Source of the DNA: an uncultured Candidatus Saccharibacteria bacterium
GTDB lineage: Bacteria; Patescibacteriota; Saccharimonadia; Saccharimonadales; Saccharimonadaceae
Direction of reading: 5' to 3'
DNA: 64,000 bases
NCBI GenBank assembly: GCA_947302355.1
Contig: CAMYUU010000002.1
Location: 1-64,000, forward strand
Shown here: one piece after another, positions 56,031 through 64,000 of the stretch
Numbering within the stretch: the first letter of the stretch is position 1
Layout: the number at the start of each line of letters is the position of its first letter
Position numbers and translations under genes: made by a program
The notes under the pieces: model-generated
What the model was told of the DNA's origin: nothing
Seen by the model: the letters and a program-made list of their open reading frames with translations, nothing else
Databases searched by the model: none

Positions 56031-57248
56031 ATGAAAGTATATATATCAGGTATATCTGGGACTGGCATGGGGCCGCTAGCGCTTATGGCGAAGCAAGCCG
56101 GCTACGATGTGTGTGGCTCAGATCTTAGTAAGGGTGCAATTTATGATGAGCTTATCAAGGCTGGAATAGAAGTTAAAATAGGTAAGCAAGATGGAGAATT
56201 CTTAAAACAAAAATTAGAAAAGGGACTAGATTGGTTTGTATATACGTCGGCTTTGCCACTAGATCATGCGGAATTGGTTTTGGCGAGTGAGTCTGGAATT
56301 AAATGCACTAAGCGTGATGATTTTACTGCGCATTTAGTAGAACAGTTGGGCTTAAAAATGGTGGCGGTAGCTGGTACGCATGGTAAGACAACGACTACAT
56401 CCATGATTATTTACGTGGCGCGAGAGGCTAAGTTGCCAGCATCTTATATCGTGGGGACTACTTTAGGCTTTGCGCCGAGCGGTGCTTACCACAAAGATGA
56501 TGTCTATTTTATATATGAAGCCGATGAATATGACCGTAATTTTCTAAAGTATCATCCATGGTTGTCTGTGATTCCGGCGGTCTCATATGATCATCCTGAT
56601 ATTTATCCTACGAGACAAGAATACTTGGAGGCATTTGAACAATTTAAATTGCAAAGCCAAAAAGTTATAGAAGAGGGGGTTTATGAAAAAGACATAAAGT
56701 TGGCAGGCGAGAAGCGACGCAAAGATGCGAGTTTAGCGGCGGCGGCGATTATAGAGATGGCACCGAGGATTTCGCGTGATGAGGTTATAGGGTTGCTAAA
56801 TAAGTTTCCGGGTGTGGGTAGAAGGTTTGAGAAGATAGCTGATGGTGTATACACCGATTACGCACACCATCCAGAAGAAATTGTGGCTACAATTGATGTG
56901 GCTAAAGATGAAGCTAGGATTAATCATAAGAAAGGCATAGTGGTGGTTTATCAACCGCATCAGAATACTCGTCAACATAAAGTATTTGATGGATATAAGA
57001 ATGCTTTTGTTGGTGTAGATAAGGTTTTTTGGCTGCCGACTTATTTGACGAGGGAAGACCCGAACCTGGACATCTTGGGACCAAGTGATTTTATTGCAAC
57101 TTTATCCAATTCGGAAGTGGCCGAAGTAGCGGAAGCTAACGATGATTTGTCTGAAAAATTGCATAAGTATCTAGAAGATGGTTATTTGGTATTGTTGATG
57201 TCGGCTGGGCCGGCTGATTTGTGGATTCGGGAAAATTTTGCGGATTAG
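56031..57248 (+). CDS. murC: UDP-N-acetylmuramate--L-alanine ligase
   Basis: ISGISGTGMGPLALMAKQAGYDVCGSD, VAVAGTHGKTTTTSMI, EADEYDRNFL, DYAHHPEEI. Confidence 0.92.
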   Translation: MKVYISGISGTGMGPLALMAKQAGYDVCGSDLSKGAIYDELIKAGIEVKIGKQDGEFLKQKLEKGLDWFVYTSALPLDHAELVLASESGIKCTKRDDFTAHLVEQLGLKMVAVAGTHGKTTTTSMIIYVAREAKLPASYIVGTTLGFAPSGAYHKDDVYFIYEADEYDRNFLKYHPWLSVIPAVSYDHPDIYPTRQEYLEAFEQFKLQSQKVIEEGVYEKDIKLAGEKRRKDASLAAAAIIEMAPRISRDEVIGLLNKFPGVGRRFEKIADGVYTDYAHHPEEIVATIDVAKDEARINHKKGIVVVYQPHQNTRQHKVFDGYKNAFVGVDKVFWLPTYLTREDPNLDILGPSDFIATLSNSEVAEVAEANDDLSEKLHKYLEDGYLVLLMSAGPADLWIRENFAD

Positions 57249-57277
57249 AAAAAAGACTTAAACATAGTGATAATGTG

Positions 57278-57306
57278 TTGACAATGAAAATGCCTTTGTT
57301 TATAAT
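57278..57306 (+). promoter_or_regulatory. Consensus promoter with an 8-bp inverted repeat around -10
   Basis: TTGACA-N17-TATAAT; ATGCCTTT-N10-AAAGGCAT at 57290..57315. Confidence 0.8.
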
Positions 57307-57326
57307 AAAAGGCATAAGGATTTTGG

Positions 57327-60300
57327 ATGGTGAATTTAAAAGTATTTAGATTATTGCGCAAAAAAACTTTGTTACGATTATCTGTCTTTAGTTTGGCGAT
57401 TGTGATGTTTTGTTGCTTGATTGGGAATATGTTTTTACAGCAAGGGCAAAATGTTTTTGCTGATGATGTTCCTAAATGGGCTAGAATTTGGTATAGCGAA
57501 GACTCTGATGACAAGGCATGGTTTTATAATAGCTATGGGAACTGGGACTACACCCATCTTTATTATGTTTGCTTTAGCCAAAATAGAAACGATACGAGCT
57601 GTACTTCTAATTATACGCTAGCTTTTTGTTCTCAGCCAAATTCATTAATTCCGGCCAATATCGAGTATAGTCCTGATACTTGGTACAGCACAGAGACATA
57701 TAGTCATAATAAGGTGAAATTGTTGTTGTATATCTATTACTATCGTGGTAGTGTAACTGCGGCGGGCCAGGCAAAGAAGGAGATATTTGATGATGGGGGT
57801 TGGGATGTCAGCAACTGGAAGAAGTTGTATGGCTATGTACATGCGGCGCTCGGATATCTATACGATGGTGGGGCAGGTGGCTTAGAGGACGGATATATGG
57901 ATAATGCGTCTTGGCTTGACGATTTTAGGAGAATTTCTAATATGCTCGGAAATTATATTAATAACAATGCTACGGTTTGGCAGCAAGCGAAAACTTTTAC
58001 TTTGTATAGGACGAAAGGAGGGGATGATTATCAGGATATTATGTGGATTGAGCCGGGGGATGTGACTTTGACTGGCGTAGCAGTGGATACTGATGGAAAT
58101 AGGATTTCTGGGCTTAGTAATGTTACTTCTACTGTAGAGTTTAATAGCTCAGCGTCGATTACTGCGGGCTCCAAGGCTGGTTGGACATTTAAGGGATGGC
58201 GGACGAGTGCTGAGAGTGGTACACCTTCTGGTAGTTCGAGTTATACCGTGAGTCATTTAACTGCCAATACTACTGTTTATGCGGTGTATGAATATAAGGC
58301 TTTTCAAGCAAAGGCTGAAGTTTCTGATGCTTCGACCGGATATGTAGTTGAAAATAGTACATCTAAAACTATGACTTGCACTGATACTGGAGATGGTTGT
58401 TCGGTCAGTTTTTCCTTTTATCTAAAAAGGGTAGCTGGTTCGGATGGCGATGGTACTAAATATAGTACGGATAGAGTAGGTACATCTGGTTCTTGGGCTG
58501 ATAAAGATACTGATAAGTCAGTGACCCCATCTAGTAGTGGTGATAAAGTAGTGACATATAATGAAAAGATAAAAGCCGGTCAGAGGATATGCTATAGAAT
58601 GGTTTATTATCCACACGGAAGTTACGGTGCAGATACGACGAAGACGGTTTCGGCTTGTGCTTATGCGGTAGGGACTTTTGAGTCGAGCATAAAGATTGAG
58701 GCGAAAAAGAATAATGATCCATATCGGATAACTGACATTTATGCAAAACCTACTGATAAGATTTATTTGAAAGGAACGTATACACCGACGGCACAATATG
58801 GATCCGATTTAAAGCCGGCTATTGTGAGTGTGGGGAATAGTAGTAACAAGGAAAGCTCGAAGGTGGTTAAAGCTAGGTTTAATACATTGATGGGCACTAA
58901 TCCGGGGTGGAAAAATGCTTTTTCCGTAACTTTCAATAGGAGTGGATTTAGTACGCGTAATATTACTGGAACTGATGGCAGTGTAGCTGCGTATGCATCT
59001 GGTGATGATGTTTATTCTACAATAGGATATAGTGATCCGGGTAGCACTTTTACGGCCAAGGCAAAAACCAATGTTAATAATAACACAAAAACCACTCCTA
59101 AAAAAACTGAAATTACTTACAATAGTACAAATGGATTTGTCGTGACAATTAATAATGGATCGATTGAAGCTGCGCTTCAGGTGATGGTGCCATATAACTT
59201 TACGAATTCTACGGAAGTGACGTTTGATCAAGATTTGCCTTTGTATGCTGGGGAGGATATGTCTATTTCTTATGATATTACGACAGGGGTAAGAGACAAT
59301 CCGACGGTCGGTGGTAGTTACGCTACGATTGCGAAAGACGCAAAATGGAAAATACAGATGAGTGTGAATAATGGTCCTTGGCAAGATTTTGGATTGGTAG
59401 AAAATCAAATACTGAATGAAAATGATGCCGAGCTAGACGGTTCTACTAGACATGCTAGTTCTACGGTTGAGATACCCGATGTCAAGGCTGGTACTATGGT
59501 ATGTTTCCGTTCGGCTGTATACCCAGCTTCAAGTGGTGGAGATACTAATATTGACAAAGGTGGCGATAAGGAATGGGCTTACTCTGATTCGAAGTGTTAC
59601 ACCGTAGCCAAAAGACCATCTCTTCAGGTCTGGGGTGGTAACATTTACTCCAATGGCGCAATCACAACTAGCGTAGCAGTAAAGAAAAGGTTGGCTGGCG
59701 AAAGTGACGGTACACATGTCTTTGGCTCATGGGGTGAGTTAGGTATCATTGCGAACGGACAAGTAAAGGGCCTAGCTAGCGGAGCTGGCTATGCTTATAA
59801 TACTGGGGCCAATAATACTGGATTTTGCTTCGTGAGTACATTGTCATTTGCTAACGATAAATGTAATAGTGAAACAACTGGCTCACTAGGAGTTTCATTT
59901 GGAGTACTAGATGATGAAAAGAAATTGATAATAGAAAAGCTAACTAACGCTGAAGACGTTACAAAATATAGTAGCACTGACGAACTTGAAGAAAGAATAG
60001 GTGGAGATTCCGGAATAATACTGGTTGAAAATGATGAAACAGTTAACATAACGAAGCCTATAATATACGACGATACTTATACTAGTTTTGAGTCAATGCC
60101 TAAAGTTGTAATATACGCTAAGAACGTTAATATTAATTGCAATGTAACCCAGATAGATGCCTTAATAATCGCAGAAGATGCAGTAAACACTTGTAGCAAT
60201 ATTTCGGATGTAAATGATCAAGGAAGATCTGTGCAATTGAAAGTTAATGGTGCCATTGTAGCTGATAAACTAATCGCTGGACGTACTTATGGTGCGGGTA

Positions 60301-60440
60301 CTGGCACAAATTCTGGTATCCCAGCTGAGATTATTAACTTTGATCCTTCACTTTATTTGTGGGGCGGAAGTTCGGCGGATGCCAATACTAGTTCTTCTTA
60401 TGAGAATGTATATTCTCGTGAGCTATCGCCTAGATATTGA
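57327..60440 (+). CDS. Large surface protein (InlB-type repeat plus conserved C-terminal domain)
   Basis: Signal peptide; FKGWRTSAESGTPSGSSSYTVSHLTANTTVYAVYE; C-terminal VWGGNIYSNGAITTS... domain. Confidence 0.8.
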   Translation: MVNLKVFRLLRKKTLLRLSVFSLAIVMFCCLIGNMFLQQGQNVFADDVPKWARIWYSEDSDDKAWFYNSYGNWDYTHLYYVCFSQNRNDTSCTSNYTLAFCSQPNSLIPANIEYSPDTWYSTETYSHNKVKLLLYIYYYRGSVTAAGQAKKEIFDDGGWDVSNWKKLYGYVHAALGYLYDGGAGGLEDGYMDNASWLDDFRRISNMLGNYINNNATVWQQAKTFTLYRTKGGDDYQDIMWIEPGDVTLTGVAVDTDGNRISGLSNVTSTVEFNSSASITAGSKAGWTFKGWRTSAESGTPSGSSSYTVSHLTANTTVYAVYEYKAFQAKAEVSDASTGYVVENSTSKTMTCTDTGDGCSVSFSFYLKRVAGSDGDGTKYSTDRVGTSGSWADKDTDKSVTPSSSGDKVVTYNEKIKAGQRICYRMVYYPHGSYGADTTKTVSACAYAVGTFESSIKIEAKKNNDPYRITDIYAKPTDKIYLKGTYTPTAQYGSDLKPAIVSVGNSSNKESSKVVKARFNTLMGTNPGWKNAFSVTFNRSGFSTRNITGTDGSVAAYASGDDVYSTIGYSDPGSTFTAKAKTNVNNNTKTTPKKTEITYNSTNGFVVTINNGSIEAALQVMVPYNFTNSTEVTFDQDLPLYAGEDMSISYDITTGVRDNPTVGGSYATIAKDAKWKIQMSVNNGPWQDFGLVENQILNENDAELDGSTRHASSTVEIPDVKAGTMVCFRSAVYPASSGGDTNIDKGGDKEWAYSDSKCYTVAKRPSLQVWGGNIYSNGAITTSVAVKKRLAGESDGTHVFGSWGELGIIANGQVKGLASGAGYAYNTGANNTGFCFVSTLSFANDKCNSETTGSLGVSFGVLDDEKKLIIEKLTNAEDVTKYSSTDELEERIGGDSGIILVENDETVNITKPIIYDDTYTSFESMPKVVIYAKNVNINCNVTQIDALIIAEDAVNTCSNISDVNDQGRSVQLKVNGAIVADKLIAGRTYGAGTGTNSGIPAEIINFDPSLYLWGGSSADANTSSSYENVYSRELSPRY
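59475..60365 (+). repeat. 891-bp block duplicated at 62777..63667 (copy A)
   Basis: Visually identical apart from one base near the 5' edge; constant 3302-bp offset. Confidence 0.95.
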
Positions 60441-60503
60441 TTTATCCAATTTAATTCTGAGAAAAAGTTGGAAAAATGATGTTGGTTATGCTAATATAGA
60501 AGC

Positions 60504-61016
60504 ATGAGCAAAGGTAAGGTTATATTGGGCAACAGATGGCTGGTTGTTTGTTTTTGCGTTCTTGGTGGTTTGGCTATATTTTTAGCAGTAATAAACATTA
60601 CGATTTGGGTTACAAATTCAAATTATGACGATGGCGGTGAGTTGTCAGAAGAAGAGACTGTGGTAATTGATGATTCGTTTGATGATGGTGTTATTACTGA
60701 TGAAGATTTGCAAGCGTATATCGAAGAAACAAGTCGTAAAATATCGGAAGTTGTAATAGATGATGAAAAGGTAAATATATATAAGGAGAGAGTTGATTAT
60801 CTTGCTAGTAATAGTGAGTTTGGGGTGTTCGCTGACCAGATGATTGCGGATTGCATTGCAATAGACGATATTGAGCAAAGTGTGGATTCTGCAGCTCAGG
60901 TAGCTAATACGGCAAGTGTTTATGGAAAAGATGAAATTGCTGAAAAATATCTGCATATTATGAAACAGAGGATGAAAGATCAGGGTATAAACGAGGAGGT
61001 ACAAGGAATAGGATGA
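60504..61016 (+). CDS. Bitopic membrane protein between the two surface paralogues
   Basis: VVCFCVLGGLAIFLAVINITIWV helix; overlaps next start by 4 nt. Confidence 0.6.
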   Translation: MSKGKVILGNRWLVVCFCVLGGLAIFLAVINITIWVTNSNYDDGGELSEEETVVIDDSFDDGVITDEDLQAYIEETSRKISEVVIDDEKVNIYKERVDYLASNSEFGVFADQMIADCIAIDDIEQSVDSAAQVANTASVYGKDEIAEKYLHIMKQRMKDQGINEEVQGIG

Positions 61017-63742
61017 AAAAGTGGTGTTTGCTAGTTATATTAATAGTAGGATTCTTAGGGGTCTGCATGTCAGCTCCGAGAGTATCAGCAAGTCAATTTA
61101 ATAGTAAGGAGGAGTGTTTAAACGCTAGTGGTGGCAGGCGTGATATCAGTTCGGTAGATTGGGCTTGCGACTGGGTTGGTACTGCTACGGAAACAGTGTG
61201 TGCCTTATGGATTGGCTCCGCTACGAATACTGTTGATCCTATTATTTATACTGATAAAACTTCTGGTAAGGTGACAATAAGATATTATAGAATGTGTTAT
61301 GATGGGACGCTTGGTACGGCGCATATATGGGTAGAAAATGATAATGGCGCGATAGATGATAGCATGAATATGAATGGAGGGACTTGGAATAATCCTAAAC
61401 ATATTGATACCCAGCTTGATGTAGGTAAGTTTATTAGTGGTATTAGTAGTACCGAAGTGACACACGACGGCAAAGTGTATAATGAATATTCCCGCTGGGT
61501 AAAGGTGGGAAGGCAGAGTGAGACTGCATCTAGCTGTGACGCTTACTCGGGGGCTTGTTCAGAGATGAATGAGCTAGTGCGAGTGCGGATATTAAAAAAA
61601 TCATTTCAGGCGAAAGCGGATGTATCTGATTCTTCAACTGGATACGTAGTTAATGGAAGTACATCTAAAACCGTGACTTGCAATAATGCGATGGACGGTT
61701 GCTCGGTTGGTTTTTCTTTTTATATAAAAAAGATTTCTGGGTCGAGCAGCGATGATACTACTTATGGTACGGAAAAAATAGGTCCGTCTGGTTCTTGGAC
61801 TGGTGTTGAATCGAATAAATCATCTACCGCTTCTAGTGGTGGTACGGAAGTGGCGACGTACAGTGCGACAATAAAGGCTGGTCAGAGGATATGCTATAGA
61901 ATGAACTATCATCCGCACGGAAGTTACGGTGAAAATACGACGAAGACAGTTACGGCTTGCGCCTATGCGGTGGGGGAGTTTAGCTCGAGTATAGATATAA
62001 AAGCAAAAAAACAAAGTAGCAGAAATTATTCTGATAATATGATATATGCAAGGCCTGACGATAAAATTGATTTGCAGGGAACGTATGCGCCGAGGGCTCA
62101 ATATGCAGCTAGTTTGCGCCCGAAAATTGTTGAAGTAAATGGGACTACGAATAGTAGCTCTGGTACTGTGCAATCTAGGTTCAACAGCATAGTGGGTTCA
62201 AATGGATGGAAAAATACTTTTTCGATTAGATTGGACAGGGGCTCTACTGGGTTACTTGTTCAACATAAAGGTGGCACTATTGGCGCTATTGATACCTATA
62301 AATTCATAGCAGGTTATAGCATTAACGCTAAACAGGATCCTGGAAATGCATTAAAGGCTAAAGCGCTTACAAACAATGATGATAGCCATAAGACTGCTCC
62401 TAAAAAATCTACTATTTCTTATGATAAAACGACTGGATTTAAGGTGACGGTTGACCCGAATAGAATTAGTGATGAACTACAAATAGTGGTACCTTATAAT
62501 TTTATTAATTCTACGAAGGTGACTCTTGATGATAATGTGTCTTTATATGCTGGAGAGGCTATGTCCATTTCTTATGATATTGAGACGAGGACGAGGAAGA
62601 ACAATAAGATTGGAAGTACTTACGCTACGATTGTGAGGGGGGCGCAGTGGGAATTACAGATGAGCGCAGATGGTGGTAAGACATGGGAGAAATACGGAAA
62701 GAAGACTAATCAGGTTTTGAATAAAAATGGGAAAATTGATGGTGATTCTATTTCGCTTAAGTCTACTGCTATAGTTCCCGATGTCAAGGCTGGTACTATG
62801 GTATGTTTCCGTTCGGCTGTATATCCAGCTTCAAGTGGTGGAGATACTAATATTGACAAAGGTGGCGATAAGGAATGGGCTTACTCTGATTCGAAGTGTT
62901 ACACCGTAGCCAAAAGACCATCTCTTCAGGTCTGGGGTGGTAACATTTACTCCAATGGCGCAATCACAACTAGCGTAGCAGTAAAGAAAAGGTTGGCTGG
63001 CGAAAGTGACGGTACACATGTCTTTGGCTCATGGGGTGAGTTAGGTATCATTGCGAACGGACAAGTAAAGGGCCTAGCTAGCGGAGCTGGCTATGCTTAT
63101 AATACTGGGGCCAATAATACTGGATTTTGCTTCGTGAGTACATTGTCATTTGCTAACGATAAATGTAATAGTGAAACAACTGGCTCACTAGGAGTTTCAT
63201 TTGGAGTACTAGATGATGAAAAGAAATTGATAATAGAAAAGCTAACTAACGCTGAAGACGTTACAAAATATAGTAGCACTGACGAACTTGAAGAAAGAAT
63301 AGGTGGAGATTCCGGAATAATACTGGTTGAAAATGATGAAACAGTTAACATAACGAAGCCTATAATATACGACGATACTTATACTAGTTTTGAGTCAATG
63401 CCTAAAGTTGTAATATACGCTAAGAACGTTAATATTAATTGCAATGTAACCCAGATAGATGCCTTAATAATCGCAGAAGATGCAGTAAACACTTGTAGCA
63501 ATATTTCGGATGTAAATGATCAAGGAAGATCTGTGCAATTGAAAGTTAATGGTGCCATTGTAGCTGATAAACTAATCGCTGGACGTACTTATGGTGCGGG
63601 TACTGGCACAAATTCTGGTATCCCAGCTGAGATTATTAACTTTGATCCTTCACTTTATTTGTGGGGCAATGATGCAATAAAAACTGATCCTAATTCATCT
63701 TTGGTAAATGTATACCTACGTGAGCTATCGCCTAGATATTAG
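61013..63742 (+). CDS. Large surface protein, paralogue of 57327..60440
   Basis: Shared FQAKADVSDSSTGYVV... segment and identical about 300-aa C-terminal domain. Confidence 0.8.
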   Translation: MKKWCLLVILIVGFLGVCMSAPRVSASQFNSKEECLNASGGRRDISSVDWACDWVGTATETVCALWIGSATNTVDPIIYTDKTSGKVTIRYYRMCYDGTLGTAHIWVENDNGAIDDSMNMNGGTWNNPKHIDTQLDVGKFISGISSTEVTHDGKVYNEYSRWVKVGRQSETASSCDAYSGACSEMNELVRVRILKKSFQAKADVSDSSTGYVVNGSTSKTVTCNNAMDGCSVGFSFYIKKISGSSSDDTTYGTEKIGPSGSWTGVESNKSSTASSGGTEVATYSATIKAGQRICYRMNYHPHGSYGENTTKTVTACAYAVGEFSSSIDIKAKKQSSRNYSDNMIYARPDDKIDLQGTYAPRAQYAASLRPKIVEVNGTTNSSSGTVQSRFNSIVGSNGWKNTFSIRLDRGSTGLLVQHKGGTIGAIDTYKFIAGYSINAKQDPGNALKAKALTNNDDSHKTAPKKSTISYDKTTGFKVTVDPNRISDELQIVVPYNFINSTKVTLDDNVSLYAGEAMSISYDIETRTRKNNKIGSTYATIVRGAQWELQMSADGGKTWEKYGKKTNQVLNKNGKIDGDSISLKSTAIVPDVKAGTMVCFRSAVYPASSGGDTNIDKGGDKEWAYSDSKCYTVAKRPSLQVWGGNIYSNGAITTSVAVKKRLAGESDGTHVFGSWGELGIIANGQVKGLASGAGYAYNTGANNTGFCFVSTLSFANDKCNSETTGSLGVSFGVLDDEKKLIIEKLTNAEDVTKYSSTDELEERIGGDSGIILVENDETVNITKPIIYDDTYTSFESMPKVVIYAKNVNINCNVTQIDALIIAEDAVNTCSNISDVNDQGRSVQLKVNGAIVADKLIAGRTYGAGTGTNSGIPAEIINFDPSLYLWGNDAIKTDPNSSLVNVYLRELSPRY
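62777..63667 (+). repeat. 891-bp block duplicated from/with 59475..60365 (copy B)
   Basis: See copy A. Confidence 0.95.
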
Positions 63743-63759
63743 TGTGTTATAATTAACGG

Positions 63760-64000
63760 ATGAAGGCAAAAACACAATTCGTCTGTCAGCAGTGTGGTGC
63801 CACCTATGCGAAATGGGTAGGGCAGTGTACGAATTGTCAGGCTTGGAATTCTTTGGTTGAGCAGGTATTGGAATCCGAAAGTGCGAAAAAGACGGCTCTA
63901 GCTAAGGGACAGGTTTCTGGGAAGAAATTAGATTTTGTAAAAATATCTACGGTAGTACCTTCTGATGCCAAGGCTAGACTATTGACAGAGTTTCCGGATT
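63760..64000 (+). CDS. radA: DNA repair protein RadA (partial, runs off window)
   Basis: MKAKTQFVCQQCGATYAKWVGQCTNCQAWNSLVEQV zinc-finger start; tataat-N6-ATG. Confidence 0.9.
   Translation, partial: MKAKTQFVCQQCGATYAKWVGQCTNCQAWNSLVEQVLESESAKKTALAKGQVSGKKLDFVKISTVVPSDAKARLLTEFPD

Overview
The window looks like a chromosomal segment of a Patescibacteria/CPR bacterium, most likely Saccharibacteria (TM7)-like. This rests on gene content, AT-rich coding and reduced gene sets; it was not tested phylogenetically. Housekeeping genes recognised: glmM, pta, dnaK, ruvB, pyrC, comEC-like, yebC, pyrG, aspS, hrcA-grpE, rplY, aldolase, tpiA, folD, murB, tsaB/tsaE, murC and a partial radA. Also present are a type IV pilus set (pilB plus prepilins), a VirB6/TrbL-like membrane protein, nine tRNAs, and several large secreted/surface proteins (FISUMP/C-type-lectin-like, InlB-type repeats, fibro-slime, lamin-tail, DUF11-like). 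The strongest unexplained signals are: (1) a dispersed family of about 85-125 bp palindromic insertions. They have a conserved GC-rich structured core (GGACAC.CT.CAAGGCC..TC.GGCCAAGTCTTTATGTCC), and the flanking arms are inverted copies of local sequence. Three sit in frame inside pyrG, murB and aspS, and one sits between tsaE and tsaB. (2) A pervasive TATAAT-N6/7-ATG arrangement implying widespread leaderless mRNAs. (3) A PfkB-like domain lacking the GAGD motif fused to a class I aldolase. (4) A flavoprotein disulfide reductase homologue without its CxxxxC, in an overlapping three-gene cluster. (5) tRNA oddities, including G1-U72 in all three tRNA-Arg genes and a tRNA-Ile(UAU) with a mismatched acceptor stem. 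(6) An 891-bp near-identical 3' block shared by two surface-protein genes. All calls were made by eye from the sequence and the ORF track; no searches were run.
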